Positions 59,825 through 64,000 of a DNA stretch of 64,000 nt are shown here, piece by piece; positions within the stretch are counted from its first letter, which is position 1; every line of letters starts with the position of its first letter. The stretch spans positions 1,426,001 to 1,490,000 of the forward strand of contig JACGZH010000002.1 of the NCBI GenBank assembly GCA_014706385.1, written 5' to 3'. The translations under genes were made by a program, and so were the position numbers. The stretch comes from Phaffia rhodozyma (Eukaryota > Basidiomycota > Tremellomycetes > Cystofilobasidiales > Mrakiaceae). The notes under the pieces are model-generated. The model did not search any database, was not told the DNA's origin, and saw only the letters and a list, made by a program, of their open reading frames with translations.

Positions 59825-61791
59825 TTATTGAGAAGCAGGTTGGTGAGCCTTAGATCCCTCTTTTAAAGCAAGGAGCTGTTAAGTCGACAAGACAGAATGC
59901 CAATATGACAATCAAGACAGATCGTGGTTAACGCTAAGGAACAAACATGTAGAGATTCAAATATAGACAACAGGAACAGAGGACTGACCTGCTTTGAACG
60001 GAACGCCTCGTAATGAGTGTGTGCGGTTGATTCAATCAGGTCTTGCAAGTGGGTCCTAGAAGAAAGAGACCAAATATCGTCTAGTGAGCATCAAGCAAGA
60101 CAGAGTCTCAGTCGATTAGTTTTTTCTTTTTTTTTCTTTTTTAAGCTACGTACCTTGTCAAGAAGTTGCGCAGGTACACAAACTCGCAATGCCTCTCGTC
60201 CTCCACATTGATAACCCCATACCGGTTTTGTCGCCCTCGAACAAGTTTACCATCAATGTTCACGTTTTTCTGGGAACCAACTACAGCAAAAGGGATCATA
60301 TCCTGCAGTGTTTATGGCGGTGTCAGGAACCCAGAAATCCTATCAAGAGAAGATATGTATAAAATCAATCGAGAAAATACTCACTCGGATTCGAGCGTTC
60401 AAGACCTGCTCCTCGTCATCGTGCTCGTCCGTATCAAAAGGATATAGCCGAATGTTGTTGTATTGAAGTTCTGCCCGAATCTAAAGTGAGGTTTGATGAA
60501 GTGATGAGAGTTTCCTGTCAGTTTTTTTCCTCATTCGTGTTCATGATTAAGAGCATCGCGCATCTGTCGGCTACGTACTCTCGACTTGAAATCATCCCTC
60601 TCCTCCAGAGTCAAAGTGTCCGATTTTGCAATGACCGGAACCACATTCACAACCTCTGAAAGCTTCTTCATCACAATGGTGTCGATCTAGATAAAGAAAA
60701 CAAGATTAGGTTGCATACATGCACTCGATTAATTGTCTGTACAAAGAAATCGTCTGATACAGGGGAACGATGCATTTGGACGTACAGGCTTGAGGCCGTG
60801 ACCTGTCGGGTTGATAAAGTACAAGCAGCAGTGAATTCTAGTGTCCGGAATGAACTTTTCTCGCATAGCAGTAAGTTCCTTGCGAAGGTAGGCCGAGTGC
60901 TGATCTTTGATCTATTCCGGACGCGAAGAAAGTTACATAGTGAGGGGTTGAAGACATGTGATTTCCGTGAAGAAGCGCAAGAGAAGACAGACATACGTAT
61001 TTGACTATAGGGTCCCAGCTTTTGGAGCAGCACGAGCAACAAAACCAAGTCAGCATATGGCCGAAACAGAAACGCAGAACAATAGACTTACCAAGCATCA
61101 TTGTTGATTTGATCTCCAAACCCAGGGGTGTCAACAATGTTAAGTCTGAGACGAACGCCATTCTCCGAGATGACTGTCAAGAAGAAATCTCAAGTAAGTT
61201 GTGAGAATCTCACAAGCAGGATAGTGTGCCTCTCGGCCCTGATCGGTTCCAACTATCCACTCTGGCTGAAACAAGCGATTAACTCACGATGACTGTCAGC
61301 AAGGATCTCTGTTGTCTGTCTGATCGGAGCGTCCGACTCAATCCGACCCTTGGAGTCAACGAGGTGTGAAGCAAAGAGGGTGTTGACCAGAGTAGACTTT
61401 CCCAGTCCAGTTTGTCCTGAGATTAAGGACGGGTATATGCGCATAGACCACGATCAGTGAGCTCAGCGGTTCCTTGTTCATCTGAAATAGTTTGACTTCT
61501 GCAGCGTGATCTTCGAAAGATGAAATGCGACGTACCGACAACCATGACATTAAACTGAAAGCCTCGCTTGAGAAGCTTGTGTTCGATCTGTTGGGTGATG
61601 CCTGTTTGGTTGAACGATGAGAGCAAAGAGAGGAATGAAGTAATGAGAGGAATAAAGGGCGGAGGCCATCAGCGCACTATCCTGTTCGAAGCAACGAAGC
61701 AAGGTACAGGATCTCGAATGATGGCGAGCGACTGACTGTCAAACCCGACGTAAGATCCTAAAGTGGGCTGGTGGACGGCTGTGTCTGCCAT
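59825..61791 (-). CDS. CDC10: Septin, Cdc10 group
   Basis: Septin GTPases form filaments at the bud neck and septum. The N-terminus [19 protein letters not shown] joins in phase to [20 protein letters not shown] and then G1 [20 protein letters not shown]. Further motifs: [15 protein letters not shown] (G3), [30 protein letters not shown] (G4), and the septin unique element region around [32 protein letters not shown]. It ends [11 protein letters not shown] at 59825, about 330 residues, with no C-terminal coiled coil, which matches the Cdc10 group. About twelve exons, the smallest near the 5' end. Confidence 0.92.
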
Positions 61792-62163
61792 GTTTACGAA
61801 TGAGTTGAGGAGGGTCAAGAAATGTTTTTAAGAGAGAGAGATGGAGAAGGGATGGCTGGGATGGAAGGAGTGGTCGAAGCTGAAGGAGAGGAACACAAAC
61901 GAGACAGGTAGACAAACAACGGGGGGAATGAATGATTAGGTAAGCATACACCCTTAGCTGTATAGGCGACCTTATACACATTCAAATACATCCGGCCTAA
62001 TTACGTCCGGTCATAGCCGGCAAGAACGTGAGAGAGCAGGTAATTCCACTTCACTCTCTCCTCCAGATTGTTTCTGTTCATCAGCATCGCCTTCATCAGC
62101 ATCCATCATCTTCACAACCGCAGCTGCTATCGAGTGTAGGACCACAAAACATCATTTACACCC
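61792..62163. promoter_or_regulatory. Divergent promoter region of CDC10 and the ABCD transporter
   Basis: 372 bp between the two start codons. No TATA box is obvious and no gene is present. CATCATC-like and pyrimidine-rich DNA leads into the transporter start. Confidence 0.6.
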
Positions 62164-64000
62164 ATGTCTGGTGCGGTACTGTCCAAACTGGCTGGCAAAC
62201 ATATCCCTTCGTTCATACTTCAACATGCTCTTGTTCTCCAATCGTCTCCCGTCCGAAGGAGAGTCTACCTTTCTCTCTTGATATCCTTGATCTTGGCCCG
62301 GTCAGCCGCTTTCAAGAGTCCATGGACAGAATCAGACGAGAAGCGTAAGGAAAGAAAGCGTCTGGAAGCCCTGACACCGCTAACAACACCTCAGTACGTA
62401 TACGTCCTCTCAATCCTGAGTCTCGCTTCATTGCTCGATTGAATACACTTCGATCATCTGCTTACCTTTGCTCGCTTGCTTTCTAATCAAATTTGATAAT
62501 GAACGTTTGCTTGCGTACCAAAGATTTGAGAAGGAGAGTGCAGACCTTGTGAGTCCAACCTGTCTCTGTTGATATGTCGACTGACCAAAGTACATTGACT
62601 TATCATCCTTCCTGTATGTTTAGTTCATTCGATCGACCGACGGACGGTCCCGAACGCTTCTGCTCCCTTTCAAAGGTCGCGTCTCCAAAGTTGTGATCAG
62701 GCCAATTTCTGAGAAAACGTTTTCAGCTCACGTCAAATATTTCAAGCCGCTACCACCCAATACTAAACTTGGCGTCAATGCATCATTCCTTAAACAACTA
62801 CGAGCGGTGATGATGATCCTGCTCCCTCGGTGCGTTCATTCTTCCCTCAAGATCTAATCAATGTTCCCGCTTGACTAACGAATAAGACGTCTTAACACTC
62901 TTCTTTCTTTTAGATTTCGATGCAGAGAAACTTTCATGTTGATTCTTCACTCTTGGTTCTTAATTCAAAGAACATTGTTGAGTGTTGTTGGGGCCAGACT
63001 GGATGGAAGGATTGTTAGAGATTTAATCAGCGCCGACAAAGAAGGTTTTTTGAAAGGTATCATGTTGTGGTTTGCGTTGGCTCTGCCTAGTACTTGTTTG
63101 TCCTTGTTCTCTCTTCTTGCATCCCCGGCTAATAAACGGATGTATTGCTAAGGAATTCGAGGTGATTGCTGAATACCATGTTTAGATACAAACGCCATGG
63201 TCAGTCCTTTCCTTTTGTCCAGAAGTTCATAACCTTTTCTAATGGAGAAAATCTTCATTTTGGTTGTTGTTCTTCAGATTCACTACCTACAAAGCAAATT
63301 GGCCTTGGCATTTCGAACAAGGCTCACCCGATACGTCCACGATCTCTATCTGAACGACAAACAAAACTATTATAAATTTTGTATGGGTTTAGGTGTACCA
63401 CCCGGTATGGATTCCTCTATCAACACCAATATCAATGAAGGGAGAACACTCTTAGGCCGGAAAAGAAAGCCTCTTGAAGAGGGAGGCGCCGAGAGCGGAG
63501 GTGGAGCAGATCAATTTATCACAACAGACGTGGCTATGTTTTGTGACACACTAGCAGCTTTATATGGAAACGTTTGCAAGCCGGTTCGTTCCTCTCCCCC
63601 TTCCTTCCTTTCCTGATGTCTCTTGGAGAGCTGGATACAATGACCAATATGTAAGCTGATATACTCGATCGATGCATAGATGCTCGATCTGATTATCTTT
63701 ACGGCTCAACTGTCATCGTCTCTGGGTCTATACGGAACGATCGGTTTGTTTGCGTATGTTCCTTCATCAAATACCCTCCTTTTGTAAGGTCGATGAGTTA
63801 TCAATCGTTGTACTGACTCTTTGTTTCTGAATTCTATGTCATTGGTATCATTTAATATCGACAGAAATTACGGATTTACTGCTTGGATCCTCCGAAGCGT
63901 GAGTCCAGCGTTTGGGAAGCTAGCTGCGATTCAGGCAAGACTCGAAGGTGAATATCGACAGGGAGTAGGCAGAATCGGCAGAGAAGCCGAAGAAATTGCG
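62164..64000 (+). CDS. Peroxisomal fatty-acyl-CoA ABC transporter, ABCD/PXA family, N-terminal part (continues past window)
   Basis: ABCD half-transporters import long-chain acyl-CoAs into peroxisomes for beta-oxidation. The open frame begins MSGAVLSKLAGKHIPSFILQ, then RRRVYLSLLISLILARSAAF. The family block follows over several exons: FLKQLRAVMMILLPRFRCRE, FMLILHSWFLIQRTLLSVVG, ARLDGRIVRDLISADKEGFL, LALPSTCLTNAMIHYLQSKL, ALAFRTRLTRYVHDLYLND, NYYKFCMGLG, and DVAMFCDTLAALYGNVCKP. Near the end come TAQLSSSLGLYG and RSVSPAFGKLAAIQARLEGE. The nucleotide-binding domain lies outside the window. The order fits a PXA1/PXA2 protein; I cannot tell which from this part. A Gly/Arg/Lys insert (RKRKPLEEGGAESGGG) sits between membrane helices. 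Confidence 0.9.

Overview
The window is nuclear DNA from an intron-dense fungus, most probably a basidiomycete. Nearly every gene is cut by many short (50-130 nt) GT-AG introns with pyrimidine-rich acceptors, arginine is very often CGA, and the gene set is fungal (VAC8, CDC10, CDC4, WSS1, NUS1, SDH1). The intron density and several coding exons of 3-26 nt resemble Tremellomycetes such as the Cystofilobasidiales/Phaffia group; that placement is inference. I saw no mobile element, CRISPR array, rRNA or convincing tRNA.

Layout. 1-1577 is the 3' end of DOA1. A 2.75 kb gene-poor stretch leads to a PHO80/PCL-type cyclin (4333-5815), followed by a second empty stretch (2.56 kb) and SDH1 (minus, to 11663). 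SDH1 is divergent from WSS1 (12141-14673). Then come a mitochondrial-type RRM/RGG protein (minus) divergent from an alpha/beta hydrolase, VAC8 (minus) divergent from SRRM1, an unrecognised coiled-coil protein (minus), and a membrane-anchored TAP-like S33 hydrolase (minus) divergent from a coactosin gene. STRAP and a MYND-like zinc-finger protein follow on the plus strand. CDC4 and a large nuclear-type protein with a RAD51AP1-like C-terminal motif lie on the minus strand; the latter starts 55 bp from a divergent uncharacterised gene. The last third holds a small membrane protein and a SAP30-like gene (minus), then DBP3, 6-phosphogluconolactonase and NUS1 (plus), BMT2 and the septin CDC10 (minus), and the 5' part of a peroxisomal ABCD transporter running off the end.

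How the genes relate. Most are independent housekeeping genes in divergent or convergent pairs; there is no operon or biosynthetic cluster. One theme stands out. DOA1 and WSS1 encode proteins that in yeast work together with the Cdc48/p97 ATPase on SUMO/ubiquitin conjugates, and they lie about 10.5 kb apart. WSS1 here carries a perfect p97-binding VIM consensus assembled across a 15-nt microexon, and its zinc-binding active site is built across another 15-nt microexon. CDC4 (SCF ubiquitin ligase) and the RAD51AP1-like protein with a SUMO-interaction-type motif fit a loose proteolysis/genome-stability theme, although chance linkage is the simplest explanation.

Gene models were assembled by eye from conserved protein sequence and splice consensus. 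Exon edges quoted to the base were checked for reading phase; other internal boundaries are approximate.
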